From Yanghanlia caeni (GTDB taxonomy: Bacteria; Pseudomonadota; Gammaproteobacteria; Burkholderiales; Burkholderiaceae_B): a stretch of 64,000 nucleotides of DNA. Position numbers and translations under genes: made by a program. The stretch is from the NCBI GenBank assembly GCA_030733815.1, contig JAUZQE010000008.1, forward strand, positions 1-64,000, written 5' to 3'. Below, piece after piece: positions 48,586 to 57,422 of the stretch (its first letter is position 1; each line of letters begins with the position of its first letter). The notes under the pieces are model-generated. The model was not told the origin of the DNA. It did no database searches and worked only from the letters and a program-made list of their open reading frames with translations.

Positions 48586-49545
48586 ATGCACGTACTGTTC
48601 ATCATTGATCCGCTGCCTTCCCTGAAGGCGTACAAAGATTCCTCGGTCGCGATGATGCGTGCACTGGCGCAACGCGGCCATCGTCTGAGCGTGGCGTATC
48701 AGCCCGACCTCTACATCGATGAAGGGGTCGTGAAAGCCGTTGCACATGCCATTGAGCTCGTTCCCGGTGCCGATCTGCACGGTACGCAATGGTGGCGTGA
48801 ATCGGCCGGGCCGGCTGAAACGGCTCTGGCGGAATTCGGCGCAGTGATCATGCGCAAAGACCCGCCCTTCGACATGGAGTACGTGTACGCCACGCATCTG
48901 CTGGAATATGCCGAGGCGCAAGGTGCGCGCGTATTCAACACGGGTGCCGCCATACGCAATCACCCTGAAAAGCTTGCAATCACCGAGTTTGCCGAGTTCA
49001 CGGCGCCCACTCTGGTCAGTCGCGATATGGCGCGGTTGCGCGCCTTTCACAAGCGCCATGGCGAAGTCGTCGTCAAACCGCTCGACGGCATGGGCGGCTC
49101 GGGTGTATTCGTTCTCAAGCCGAACGAGCACAATGTGGGCAGCATTCTCGAAATGCTCACCCAAGACGGCACGCGCACGATCATGGCGCAACGCTACATT
49201 CCCGAAATCGTGAACGGTGACAAGCGCATCCTGCTGATTGGCGGGGAACCCGTGCCGTTTGCCCTGGCGCGCATTCCCCTTGCCGGCGAAACCCGCGGCA
49301 ACCTGGCTGCGGGCGGGCGGGGTGTTGCGCAACCCCTTACCGAGCGCGATCGCGAAATTGCCGGGTGGGTGGCCGGCAAGCTGGCAGGCAGAGGTCTGCT
49401 GGTAGTCGGCCTGGACGTCATTGGCGATTACCTTACCGAGGTGAACGTCACCAGCCCCACCTGTTTCGTCGAGATCACCGAACAGACCGGTTTCGACGTC
49501 GGCGACTTTTTCGCTCAGGCACTTGAACGGGCCACGGGAGGCTGA
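48586..49545 (+). CDS. gshB: Glutathione synthetase
   Basis: 319-residue ATP-grasp enzyme joining gamma-glutamylcysteine and glycine. LFIIDPLPSLKAYKDSS, RKDPPFDMEYVYATHLLE, FTAPTLVSRDM, VVKPLDGMGGSGVF and the metal-site VTSPTCFVEI are standard. The ATG follows ACAGGTG. gshA, which often precedes it in Burkholderiales, is not in the window. The EIIA gene begins immediately after its stop, consistent with a gshB-pts operon. Confidence 0.95.
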   Translation: MHVLFIIDPLPSLKAYKDSSVAMMRALAQRGHRLSVAYQPDLYIDEGVVKAVAHAIELVPGADLHGTQWWRESAGPAETALAEFGAVIMRKDPPFDMEYVYATHLLEYAEAQGARVFNTGAAIRNHPEKLAITEFAEFTAPTLVSRDMARLRAFHKRHGEVVVKPLDGMGGSGVFVLKPNEHNVGSILEMLTQDGTRTIMAQRYIPEIVNGDKRILLIGGEPVPFALARIPLAGETRGNLAAGGRGVAQPLTERDREIAGWVAGKLAGRGLLVVGLDVIGDYLTEVNVTSPTCFVEITEQTGFDVGDFFAQALERATGG

Positions 49546-49947
49546 ATGGCCTGCATCGTTCTGGTCATGCACGAGCCCTTGGGCAGCGCCTTCGCAGAAT
49601 GCGCGGCGCACGTGCTGGGGCGTGATCCGGAACTGGTGGTCTTCGACGTCGTTGCCGATGAGAACCCTGAGGAAGCCACCGACCGCCTGACTGAGCTGCT
49701 GCGCTCCAGATCGGGCAGTACCATACTGGTGCTGTCCGATATCTTCGGTGCCACCCCGTTCAACATTGCCCGCAAAGCGCTGGCGCGCGTTGCGGAACAG
49801 GGCGGCCAGGGGCATCTGGTGACGGGCACGAATCTGTGCATGATTCTCAAGGCCCTTACCGAAAATTACGACGACCCCGAGAAATTCAGCGAAACCATAC
49901 GTCAGGCGGCGGTGCGCGGCATTGTCGACGCCGCCTCACTCGTCTGA
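49546..49947 (+). CDS. PTS EIIA component, mannose family
   Basis: 133-residue phosphocarrier. His9 (ACIVLVMHEPLG) is the expected phosphorylated residue of EIIA(Man)-type domains, and VLSDIFGATPFNIA is the second signature. No EIIB, EIIC or EIID genes are nearby, so it probably relays phosphate for regulation rather than sugar uptake, as proposed for the short PTS of betaproteobacteria. The ATG directly abuts gshB. Confidence 0.88.
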   Translation: MACIVLVMHEPLGSAFAECAAHVLGRDPELVVFDVVADENPEEATDRLTELLRSRSGSTILVLSDIFGATPFNIARKALARVAEQGGQGHLVTGTNLCMILKALTENYDDPEKFSETIRQAAVRGIVDAASLV

Positions 49948-49988
49948 GCGCGTCGTGCGGCGCTCACGCCTACAAGAAGTCTAAAATC

Positions 49989-50258
49989 ATGCCATCGATC
50001 AATATCGTCATCAGCAACAAGCTCGGCCTGCACGCGCGTGCGGCGGCCAAGCTCACCCAGACCGCCGGGCGGTTTCAATCTGAAATCTACATTGCGCGCG
50101 GCGACCAGCGGGTCAATGCGAAGAGCATCATGGGCGTGATGATGCTGGCCGCAGGCCTGGGCATCACGGTGACGGTCGATGCGGAAGGCCCCGATGCCGA
50201 TGTCGCCCTCGACGAGATCAGACAGCTGTTCGAGAACAAGTTCGGCGAGCAGGAATAG
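49989..50258 (+). CDS. ptsH: HPr phosphocarrier protein
   Basis: 89-residue HPr. His15 (NKLGLHARAAAKL) takes phosphate from enzyme I, and Ser46 (NAKSIMGVMML) is the conserved regulatory site of HPr kinase in organisms that have one. The ATG at 49989 follows AAGAAG. It sits between EIIA and EI genes and should pass phosphate from EI to the EIIA. An upstream in-frame start would fall in the EIIA gene. Confidence 0.93.
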   Translation: MPSINIVISNKLGLHARAAAKLTQTAGRFQSEIYIARGDQRVNAKSIMGVMMLAAGLGITVTVDAEGPDADVALDEIRQLFENKFGEQE

Positions 50259-50283
50259 GCAGTTCAGCAGTGGCGTTGCCAAC

Positions 50284-52044
50284 ATGACGACTTACTCAGA
50301 CTCCCCCCGCAGCAGATACAGCGCCATGGTCAGCCTTCAGGGGCTGGGCGTCGTCAAGGGCTATGCGATCGGCCGCGCCGCGATCATGAGTGCCGCGGCA
50401 CTCGAGGTCGCGCACTATCGCATTCCCGATAACGAGGTTGAAGCGGAATGCGAACGGCTCGAACGGGCGGTGGCGCAGGCCGGAACGGAATTGCAGTCGC
50501 TTATCGATGCACTGCCGGCCGATGCGCCGCGCGAAGTGGGGCCGCTGCTGAATGTGCATCGCCTTCTGCTTGAAGATCCCATGCTTTGCCGGCAGGCGTG
50601 CGAGTTCATCCGCGAACGTCATTACAACGCCGAATGGGCGCTGACCACCCAGGGGCAGATACTCGTCGAGCAGTTCAGTGCCATGGAAGACGAGTATTTG
50701 CGCGAACGCAGCGCCGATATTCGCCAGGTCATCGAGCGTGTGTTGCGCGTGATGTCGGGCAGCACCAACCTGCTCACCAATATCGAGAGCGTGCGGGATT
50801 CCGACGATCCGCTCATCGTGGTGGCGCGCGATATCTCGCCGGCCGACATGATGCGCCTCAAGGGGGCACGGTTCGCCGCATTTCTTACCGATCTGGGCGG
50901 CCCCACGTCGCATACGGCGATCGTGGCACGCAGCCTGAACGTACCCGCCGTGGTGGGGCTGGGCCACGTGCGTGCGCTGGTGCGCGACGGCGACATGCTG
51001 GTGGCCGATGGTGCAACCGGGGTCGTGCTGGTCAATCCGTCGGAACAGGTGCTTGCCGAGTACCGCGAACGTCAGGCGGCGTTTCTGCGTGAACGCGAAG
51101 AACTTGCCAGTCTGCGCCATGCGCCAGCCGTAACGCTGGACGGCATCGACATTTGCCTTGAAGCGAACATCGAATTGCCCGAAGAGGCCGAGGCTGCGCT
51201 CGAGGCGGGTGCCGAAGGCATCGGTCTGTTCCGCAGTGAATTCCTGTTCATGGGCCGGGCTGATCTGCCCACGGAAGAGGAGCAGTACCTGGCCTATGCC
51301 TCGGTCGTGAAAGCGATGGCGGGGCGGCCCGTCACGATCCGTACGCTGGATATCGGCTCCGACAAGACGCTCGACGGTGAAGTGACCGTGGCAACGAATC
51401 CGGCATTGGGGCAGCGCGCGATCCGATACTGTCTGGCGCGCCCCGAGCTGTTTGCCACGCAGCTGCGCGCGCTCGTGCGCGCGGCCGTGCATGGCCACGT
51501 GCGGATTCTCATTCCCATGCTGTCACACATGCACGAGGTCCGTGCCGTGCGTCAGGCCATCGAAGGCGCCTGCCGCGAACTCGACGCCCGCAACGTACCG
51601 TATTCCCGCGACTTTTCCGTGGGCGGCATGGTCGAGATTCCGGCGATGGCCATTGCGATCGAGCCGTTTGCCGAGGCGCTGGATTTTCTGTCGATCGGCA
51701 CGAATGACCTCATTCAGTACACGCTGGCCATCGACCGGGGTGATGCCGAGGTCTCGGCGCTGTACGATCCGATCCACCCTGCGGTGCTGCGTCTCATTGC
51801 CCACACGATCAATGCCGGCGAAAAGCTGGGCAAACCCGTGTCGGTGTGTGGCGAGATGGCGGGCGATTCGCGTATTACCCGCATGCTGCTGGGCCTGGGG
51901 TTGCGCAACTTTTCCATGCATCCGCAGCAACTGCTCGACGTCAAGAAAGAAATCCGCCAGGCCCATTCATACGATCTGCGCATGAAAGTTGCGGGCGCCC
52001 TGAACAGGGCCGCCCGCATCGATCTGGCCGAGCTCTCCGCCTGA
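50284..52044 (+). CDS. ptsI: PTS enzyme I
   Basis: 586 residues from 50284. N-domain GLGVVKGYAIGRA, the active-site His210 in LGGPTSHTAIVARSLN, and the PEP-binding C-domain (GIGLFRSEFLFMGR, EIPAMAIAIEPFAEALDFLSIGTNDLIQYTLAIDR, SVCGEMAG) are complete. It autophosphorylates from PEP and hands phosphate to HPr. The start is uncertain: the ATG at 50326 (MVSLQGLG) gives a size nearer E. coli EI. Both lack a strong ribosome site. Confidence 0.92.
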   Translation: MTTYSDSPRSRYSAMVSLQGLGVVKGYAIGRAAIMSAAALEVAHYRIPDNEVEAECERLERAVAQAGTELQSLIDALPADAPREVGPLLNVHRLLLEDPMLCRQACEFIRERHYNAEWALTTQGQILVEQFSAMEDEYLRERSADIRQVIERVLRVMSGSTNLLTNIESVRDSDDPLIVVARDISPADMMRLKGARFAAFLTDLGGPTSHTAIVARSLNVPAVVGLGHVRALVRDGDMLVADGATGVVLVNPSEQVLAEYRERQAAFLREREELASLRHAPAVTLDGIDICLEANIELPEEAEAALEAGAEGIGLFRSEFLFMGRADLPTEEEQYLAYASVVKAMAGRPVTIRTLDIGSDKTLDGEVTVATNPALGQRAIRYCLARPELFATQLRALVRAAVHGHVRILIPMLSHMHEVRAVRQAIEGACRELDARNVPYSRDFSVGGMVEIPAMAIAIEPFAEALDFLSIGTNDLIQYTLAIDRGDAEVSALYDPIHPAVLRLIAHTINAGEKLGKPVSVCGEMAGDSRITRMLLGLGLRNFSMHPQQLLDVKKEIRQAHSYDLRMKVAGALNRAARIDLAELSA

Positions 52045-52070
52045 GCGGCACCCGGCCCCTCTGGTTCAAT

Positions 52071-53297
52071 TCAATAGTGGTACGCGGTTTCGCCGTGGCT
52101 GTTGATGTCCAGGCCTTCGCGTTCCACATCGGCTGATACCCTGAGGCCGCACAGTTTGTCTGCCACAAAGTAGGCAATCCAGGCTGCGATGCCCGACCAG
52201 GCGATGGTGATCAGAATGCCTTCCAGCTGAATCCACAGTTGCCAGGGCAGCTCGCCCAGCGTGGCCAGACCCGGGCCGCCGAAGGCCTGAGCATTGAACA
52301 CGCCCGTCAGCATGGCGCCTACGATGCCGCCCACGCCGTGGATGCCGAATACATCCAGGCTGTCATCGGCCTTGAGCATGCGCTTGAGGCCATTCACGCC
52401 CCATACGCACGCCGCGCCAGCGGCAAAGCCGATAAGCAGCGCACCGATGGGGCCCACCAGCCCGGCCGCAGGGGTCACGCCAACCAGGCCGGCCACGGCA
52501 CCCGAGGCAGCACCGAGCAGCGAGGGGCGGCCCTTCGCTTTCCATTCCACCAGCAGCCAGGCCAGTACGGCGCCTGCGGTGGTCAGCAGCGTGTTGAAGA
52601 AGGCGAGGGCGGTGGTCTGCGTCGCGCCCAGCGCCGACCCGGCGTTGAAGCCGAACCAGCCCACCCACAGCAAGGCGGCGCCCGTCATGGCCATGGGCAG
52701 GTTGTGCGGTTGCATGGGTTCGCGCCCGTAGCCGACGCGTGCGCCCACCACCCACGCACCGACCAGCGCCGCCACCCCCGCGTTGATGTGCACGACCGTG
52801 CCGCCGGCAAAGTCGAGCGCGCCGCGCTCGAAGAGCCAGCCGCCAGGTGCCCACACCATGTGTGCAATGGGCAGGTAGGCAATCGTCATCCACAGTGCCG
52901 TGAAGATCATGACAGCGGAAAAGCGGATGCGTTCTGCGAAGCCCCCCACCACCAGGGCGCAGGTAATTCCGGCGAACGTGGCCTGGAAGGCGGCGAAGCT
53001 GAGTTCCGGTATGGTGCCGGCCATCTCGTAGGTTTCACTGGCCAGGTCGTACATGCCCGAGAAGAGGAGACGACCGAAGCCGCCGAACAGTGCGTTGCCT
53101 TCGGTGAACGCCAGGGAGTAACCGTAGATGAACCACAGCACGACAGCCAGGCTGAACGAAGCCATGACCTGAATCAGTACCGACAGCACGTTTTTGGCAC
53201 GTACCAGCCCACCATAGAAGAGCGCGAGCCCCGGAACCACCATCAGTAGTACGAGAAGGGTCGAAACACTGACCCATGCGAGATCTGCTTTATCCAT
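52071..53297 (-). CDS. amtB: Ammonium transporter
   Basis: 408-residue membrane channel for ammonium, with about eleven helices. FYGGLVRAKNVLSVL, GFAERIRFSAVM, HMVWAPGGWLF, DFAGGTVVHINAG and GFNAGSALGA are Amt hallmarks; the two pore histidines are in GGTVVHINAG and DVFGIHGVGG. The ATG at 53297 is preferred, with GGAG six bases upstream. It lies 19 bases downstream of glnK, and GlnK should block it when nitrogen is plentiful. Confidence 0.95.
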   Translation of the reverse strand: MDKADLAWVSVSTLLVLLMVVPGLALFYGGLVRAKNVLSVLIQVMASFSLAVVLWFIYGYSLAFTEGNALFGGFGRLLFSGMYDLASETYEMAGTIPELSFAAFQATFAGITCALVVGGFAERIRFSAVMIFTALWMTIAYLPIAHMVWAPGGWLFERGALDFAGGTVVHINAGVAALVGAWVVGARVGYGREPMQPHNLPMAMTGAALLWVGWFGFNAGSALGATQTTALAFFNTLLTTAGAVLAWLLVEWKAKGRPSLLGAASGAVAGLVGVTPAAGLVGPIGALLIGFAAGAACVWGVNGLKRMLKADDSLDVFGIHGVGGIVGAMLTGVFNAQAFGGPGLATLGELPWQLWIQLEGILITIAWSGIAAWIAYFVADKLCGLRVSADVEREGLDINSHGETAYHY

Positions 53298-53316
53298 CGT
53301 GTTCTCCATTCAAGGG

Positions 53317-54006
<690 letters not shown>

Positions 54007-54015
54007 TTACACGCA

Positions 54016-54043
54016 TTGACGCGGGCGGCATAGCCTTTGCAAT
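54016..54043 (+). promoter_or_regulatory. Weak candidate promoter for the small lipoprotein
   Basis: TTGACG (54016-54021), 16 bases, TGCAAT (54038-54043). The -10 is poor. It sits about 33 bases before the lipoprotein ATG. Confidence 0.35.
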
Positions 54044-54075
54044 ACGTGTTGCACCAACGAATCAGAGAGGTGCTT

Positions 54076-54468
54076 ATGGACACACGACGTATCCCGTATG
54101 CCATCGCTGGCGCAGCCCTGTCGCTCGGCCTGCTTGCCGCATGTTCCGACGATGCCGACGAGGCTCCGCCCCCCGCCCCGGCCGAAGAGGTGACTCCCGC
54201 TCCGGCGCCCGTGACTCCGCCGGCTGACAGCGCACCGGCGTCGCCGCCGGCCGACAGCATGTCGTCAACACCCGGCAGCTCCACCATGCCGGGCGCTTCG
54301 ACTACGCCCGACACGGGCAACACCATGCCGGGCCCGTCGTCTACGCCCGACACAGGCAACACCATGCCGCCGCCACAGGAGGAAACGTCTCCTTCTACAG
54401 GCGCAAGCGCGACGGAGGGTTCCGGGTCCACCCCGTCGACTCCGGGATCGAGCACTTCGGGTTCTTGA
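54076..54468 (+). CDS. Small Pro/Ser/Thr-rich lipoprotein
   Basis: 130 residues; no family recognised. A lipoprotein signal ends in LLAAC (Cys24), followed by acidic residues (SDDADE). The rest is low complexity, mostly Pro, Ser, Thr, Ala and Gly, with a 13-residue repeat (TPDTGNTMP core) encoded by a 39-base tandem repeat at 54301-54378. Such tails often span the cell wall or periplasm. The ATG at 54076 follows AGAGAGG. Its neighbours give no functional clue. Confidence 0.72.
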   Translation: MDTRRIPYAIAGAALSLGLLAACSDDADEAPPPAPAEEVTPAPAPVTPPADSAPASPPADSMSSTPGSSTMPGASTTPDTGNTMPGPSSTPDTGNTMPPPQEETSPSTGASATEGSGSTPSTPGSSTSGS

Positions 54469-54493
54469 TTGCCGCTACCCCTCGTCATGCAAC

Positions 54494-54525
54494 GAAAACG
54501 GGCGCCAGGCGCCCGTTTTCTTCAT
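54494..54525. terminator. Intrinsic terminator, possibly bidirectional, after the lipoprotein
   Basis: GAAAACGGGCG (54494-54504) pairs exactly with CGCCCGTTTTC (54510-54520) around a five-base loop. Both sides carry A/T runs, so it could work in either direction, though genes on both sides read rightward. Confidence 0.85.
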
Positions 54526-54556
54526 TACACTACGCGTATATGCACAGGAGAAGGTC

Positions 54557-54898
54557 ATGATCAATCGCAGCGACTGGGTCGATGAATTTCAGAAGAACAT
54601 ATCCGAACTGATTGCGCGCAGCCCGGCGGCTGACATCGAACGCAATGTCAGGGCCTTCATGGCACAGACATTTTCGCGTCTCGATCTCGTTACGCGTGAA
54701 GAGTTCGAGATCCAGGCTCAGTTGCTGGAAAAGGCCCTGCAACGCATCACTGCGCTTGAATCGCGTGTCAGCCAACTGGAAGGGCGGCAACCGCCGGGTC
54801 AGCCGGCCGCCGCAGCGCCGGTCGAACCTGCCATCGAACCTGCAGTCGAATCCTCTCCTTCGGCCAGGGCCCCGCGCACCCAGCCTGGCGAACAGTAG
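54557..54898 (+). CDS. ubiK: UbiK (YqiC) accessory factor
   Basis: 113 residues. A coiled-coil N-terminal region (residues about 1-75, with ISELIARSPAADIERNVRAFM and LVTREEFEIQAQLLEKALQRI) matches the BMFP/YqiC family, now called UbiK. It helps ubiquinone synthesis and interacts with UbiJ and lipids. The C-terminus is Pro/Ala-rich and variable. The ATG follows CAGGAGAAGG. comM follows after 91 bases. Confidence 0.85.
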   Translation: MINRSDWVDEFQKNISELIARSPAADIERNVRAFMAQTFSRLDLVTREEFEIQAQLLEKALQRITALESRVSQLEGRQPPGQPAAAAPVEPAIEPAVESSPSARAPRTQPGEQ

Positions 54899-54989
54899 TC
54901 TTACGCACAGACCAAAACGGCATTCCCTGAACGGCAGTGCCTCGGCCCGGGGCATACTTTGCGCATCGTTCATTGCGGAGCTTGCGGTC

Positions 54990-56516
54990 ATGTCGCTGGC
55001 CATTCTTGCCAGTCGGGCGCTGCACGGTTTTCAGGCGCTTCCCGTAAAGGTCGAGGTCCATGTCGGTGCCGGGCTGCCGGCTTTCAATATCGTGGGGCTA
55101 CCCGATACCGGGGTGCGCGAAAGCCGGGAACGCGTCCGGTCCGCGCTGCTCAGTGGTGGCTACACCTTCCCCGCCGGGCGCATTACGGTGAATCTGGCGC
55201 CGGCCGATCTGCCCAAGCATTCGGGGCGCTTCGACTTGGCGATCGCCCTGGGCATCCTGCTGGCCACCGGGCAAATTCCAGCGCTCAGGCCCGATCAGGC
55301 CGTGCACCAGATCCCCGATCATGTTTTTGTGGGCGAACTCTCGCTCACCGGCACACTGGGGGCCATCAACGGCGCATTGGCGATCGCTCTGGCCGTGGCC
55401 CGCGATGCGCCGGGCGCGATCCTGGTCATGCCTGCGGCCAGCGCGGCGGTGGCGGCACAAGTGCCCGGTATCTCGGTATGTTCGGCCGAAACGCTTGCCG
55501 ACGTGGCAAACGCGCTTGCCCGGGGGCAAGCGATGCCGCGCGCCCAGCCCTTGCCGCCAGGCCGTCAGCCCGAAGCGCCACCGTGTCTTTCAGAGGTGAT
55601 CGGGCAGGCCGCGGGCCGGCGCGCGCTCGAGATTGCGGCCTGCGGCGGGCACAGTCTGCTGATGTGCGGGCCGCCGGGCGTGGGAAAAAGCATGCTCGCG
55701 CAGCGGCTGCCTGGCCTGCTGCCTCCACTGGCGGTAGCGCAACGGCTCGAGGTGGCGGCATTACATGGTCTGGCCGGACACGACATCGCGCCTAGCGACC
55801 AGCCGCCCTTCCGGGCGCCCCATCACACAGCATCGACACCAGCCGTGGTGGGTGGCGGTGCGTGGCCGCGCCCCGGCGAGATCAGCCTGGCACACAACGG
55901 CGTGCTGTTTCTCGACGAGATTCCAGAATTTCAGCGTGCGGTGCTCGAATCGTTGCGTGAGCCGCTCGAGACGGGCCAGGTCAGCATTGCGCGTGCGCGA
56001 ATCAGCTGCACCTTTCCCGCACGCTTTCAACTGGTGGCGGCCATGAATCCGTGCCCATGTGGCTGGGCGGGGCACGCGCGGCGGGTGTGTACCTGCGCAC
56101 CGGGCCGGGTCGAGGCGTACCGGCGTCGCCTGTCCGGTCCGTTGCTCGATCGTATCGACTTGCATGTTGGGCTCACTACACCCGAAACGAGCTGGCTGAG
56201 CGCGGCGTGTGGTGAGCGCTCAGACGAGGTCAGACAACGCGTGCTGAGGTGCCGCAGCAACCAGCTCGATCGTCAGGGCTGCACCAATGCGCAACTTGAG
56301 GGCGCGGCCTTGCGCCGCCATGCCGAGCCGACGACGCAGGCGGCGAATCTGTTGCGTGACGCCGCGCAGCACTGGGGCTGGTCGGCGCGCGTCATGCACC
56401 GGTTGCTGCGTGTTTCCCGAACGCTTGCCGACATGGCGTCAAGCGACACGGTCTCGGCTGAACACGTCGCCGAAGCGCTGCAGTTCCGCCCGACATGGGG
56501 CGAGCAATACCATTAG
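54990..56516 (+). CDS. comM: ComM/YifB-family Mg-chelatase-like AAA+ ATPase
   Basis: 508-residue AAA+ protein, with an N-terminal ChlI/lon-like domain (VHVGAGLPAFNIVGLPDTGVRESRERV), Walker A GPPGVGKSML and Walker B-like VLFLDEIPEF, and a C-terminal Mg-chelatase domain. ComM is a branch-migration helicase for natural transformation in Vibrio and Acinetobacter; a role here is inferred from the family. CPCGWAGHARRVCTC is a Cys cluster typical of YifB. The ATG at 54990 follows GCGGAG; an earlier in-frame start is not supported. The rpmI promoter overlaps its stop. Confidence 0.92.
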   Translation: MSLAILASRALHGFQALPVKVEVHVGAGLPAFNIVGLPDTGVRESRERVRSALLSGGYTFPAGRITVNLAPADLPKHSGRFDLAIALGILLATGQIPALRPDQAVHQIPDHVFVGELSLTGTLGAINGALAIALAVARDAPGAILVMPAASAAVAAQVPGISVCSAETLADVANALARGQAMPRAQPLPPGRQPEAPPCLSEVIGQAAGRRALEIAACGGHSLLMCGPPGVGKSMLAQRLPGLLPPLAVAQRLEVAALHGLAGHDIAPSDQPPFRAPHHTASTPAVVGGGAWPRPGEISLAHNGVLFLDEIPEFQRAVLESLREPLETGQVSIARARISCTFPARFQLVAAMNPCPCGWAGHARRVCTCAPGRVEAYRRRLSGPLLDRIDLHVGLTTPETSWLSAACGERSDEVRQRVLRCRSNQLDRQGCTNAQLEGAALRRHAEPTTQAANLLRDAAQHWGWSARVMHRLLRVSRTLADMASSDTVSAEHVAEALQFRPTWGEQYH

Positions 56517-56543
56517 ACAAACAGCTGCCCGACACCGTATAAT
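56514..56543 (+). promoter_or_regulatory. Sigma-70 promoter of rpmI-rplT-pheST
   Basis: TAGACA (56514-56519, one mismatch to TTGACA), 18 bases, then a perfect TATAAT (56538-56543). It overlaps the comM stop codon. It would give a 230-base leader before rpmI and would free rpmI-rplT from infC control. Confidence 0.75.
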
Positions 56544-56591
56544 CAAGAGCTTTCCTTTTACCCAAACACCACGTTGAATGTGTGCATTCAT

Positions 56592-56672
56592 GGTGTGTAC
56601 CGATGGTGTGCACTGATAGTGAGTACTAACGGGTGTGCACTAACAGGTGGGTGTGCACTAACAGGTGTGTAT
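56592..56672 (+). repeat. Degenerate tandem repeats in the rpmI leader
   Basis: The clearest units, GTGTGCACTAACAGGTG, are exact at 56633-56649 and 56651-56667 (18-base period). Partial copies precede (GGTGTGTACCGAT, GGTGTGCACTGATAG) and one follows. GTGCAC is itself a palindrome. The rest of the 56517-56778 gap holds a promoter and no gene. It is too short and regular to be a CRISPR. Confidence 0.75.
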
Positions 56673-56778
56673 TACGGGCAAAGGGAAAAGCCCACAAGAA
56701 GCAGATGTCAGGTTCTGAAAAGTGTGGCCAGTCTGGTTTGGTTGCCACCTGCATGTGCATTACAAGAGTTCAATCATC

Positions 56779-56976
56779 ATGCCCAAGATGAAAACCAAGA
56801 AAGGCGCTGCGAAGCGCTTCAAGGTTCGCGGTAGCGGCTCCATCAAGCGGGGTCAGGCGTTCAAGCGCCATATTCTTACCAAGAAGACAACCAAGAACAA
56901 GCGCCAGCTGCGCGGTTCCACTGCGGTGCATGCCGCCGACGTTGCTTCTGTCAAGGCAATGATGCCTTTCGCTTGA
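56779..56976 (+). CDS. rpmI: Ribosomal protein bL35
   Basis: 65-residue large-subunit protein. [18 protein letters not shown] and the [18 protein letters not shown] block are nearly invariant in bL35. The ATG at 56779 is fixed by this start. rplT is 16 bases downstream. In most bacteria it directly follows infC, but here it has its own promoter region. Confidence 0.96.
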   Translation: MPKMKTKKGAAKRFKVRGSGSIKRGQAFKRHILTKKTTKNKRQLRGSTAVHAADVASVKAMMPFA

Positions 56977-56992
56977 TTTACGGAGATCGAAC

Positions 56993-57352
56993 ATGCCACG
57001 CGTAAAACGCGGCGTTACCGCCCGCGCACGTCACAAGAAGGTTCTCAAGGCAGCCAAGGGTTATCGCGGTCGCCGCGGTAATGTATTCCGGGTCGCCAAA
57101 CAGGCGGTCATGAAGGCAGGTCAGTACGCCTATCGCGACCGCCGCAACAAGAAGCGCACATTCCGCGCCCTCTGGATCACCCGCATCAACGCGGCCTGCC
57201 GCGAGCAGGGCGTTACTTACAGCGCCTTCATCGCCGGCACCAAGAAGGCCCAGATCGAGCTCGACCGCAAGGTTCTGGCCGATATGGCCGTCAACGACAA
57301 GGCCGGCTTTGCTGCGGTGGTTGCGCAGGCCAAGGCAGCTCTGGCAGCCTGA
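56993..57352 (+). CDS. rplT: Ribosomal protein bL20
   Basis: 119-residue bL20, with [34 protein letters not shown]-type and [15 protein letters not shown] blocks. In E. coli bL20 represses rpmI-rplT translation by binding a leader structure; the long leader here may serve a similar purpose but does not obviously look like it. A hairpin follows before pheS. Confidence 0.96.
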   Translation: MPRVKRGVTARARHKKVLKAAKGYRGRRGNVFRVAKQAVMKAGQYAYRDRRNKKRTFRALWITRINAACREQGVTYSAFIAGTKKAQIELDRKVLADMAVNDKAGFAAVVAQAKAALAA

Positions 57353-57375
57353 TCCACCTTGTTGACTGTTTAATT

Positions 57376-57405
57376 GCGAACGGGGCTCCATGGGGCTCCG
57401 TTTGC
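57376..57405 (+). promoter_or_regulatory. Hairpin between rplT and pheS
   Basis: GCGAACGG (57376-57383) pairs with CCGTTTGC (57398-57405), with one G-T pair; the loop contains a direct repeat of GGGGCTCC. It is followed by ATTTG and then the pheS ribosome site. It could be a weak terminator or attenuator, as pheST has in E. coli, but no Phe-rich leader peptide was seen. Confidence 0.35.
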
Positions 57406-57422
57406 ATTTGGAAGGGTACGGA

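Noticed and set aside
56592-56672. CRISPR-like repeats in the rpmI leader
   Set aside because: Units are adjacent at an 18-base period with no spacers and no cas genes nearby.
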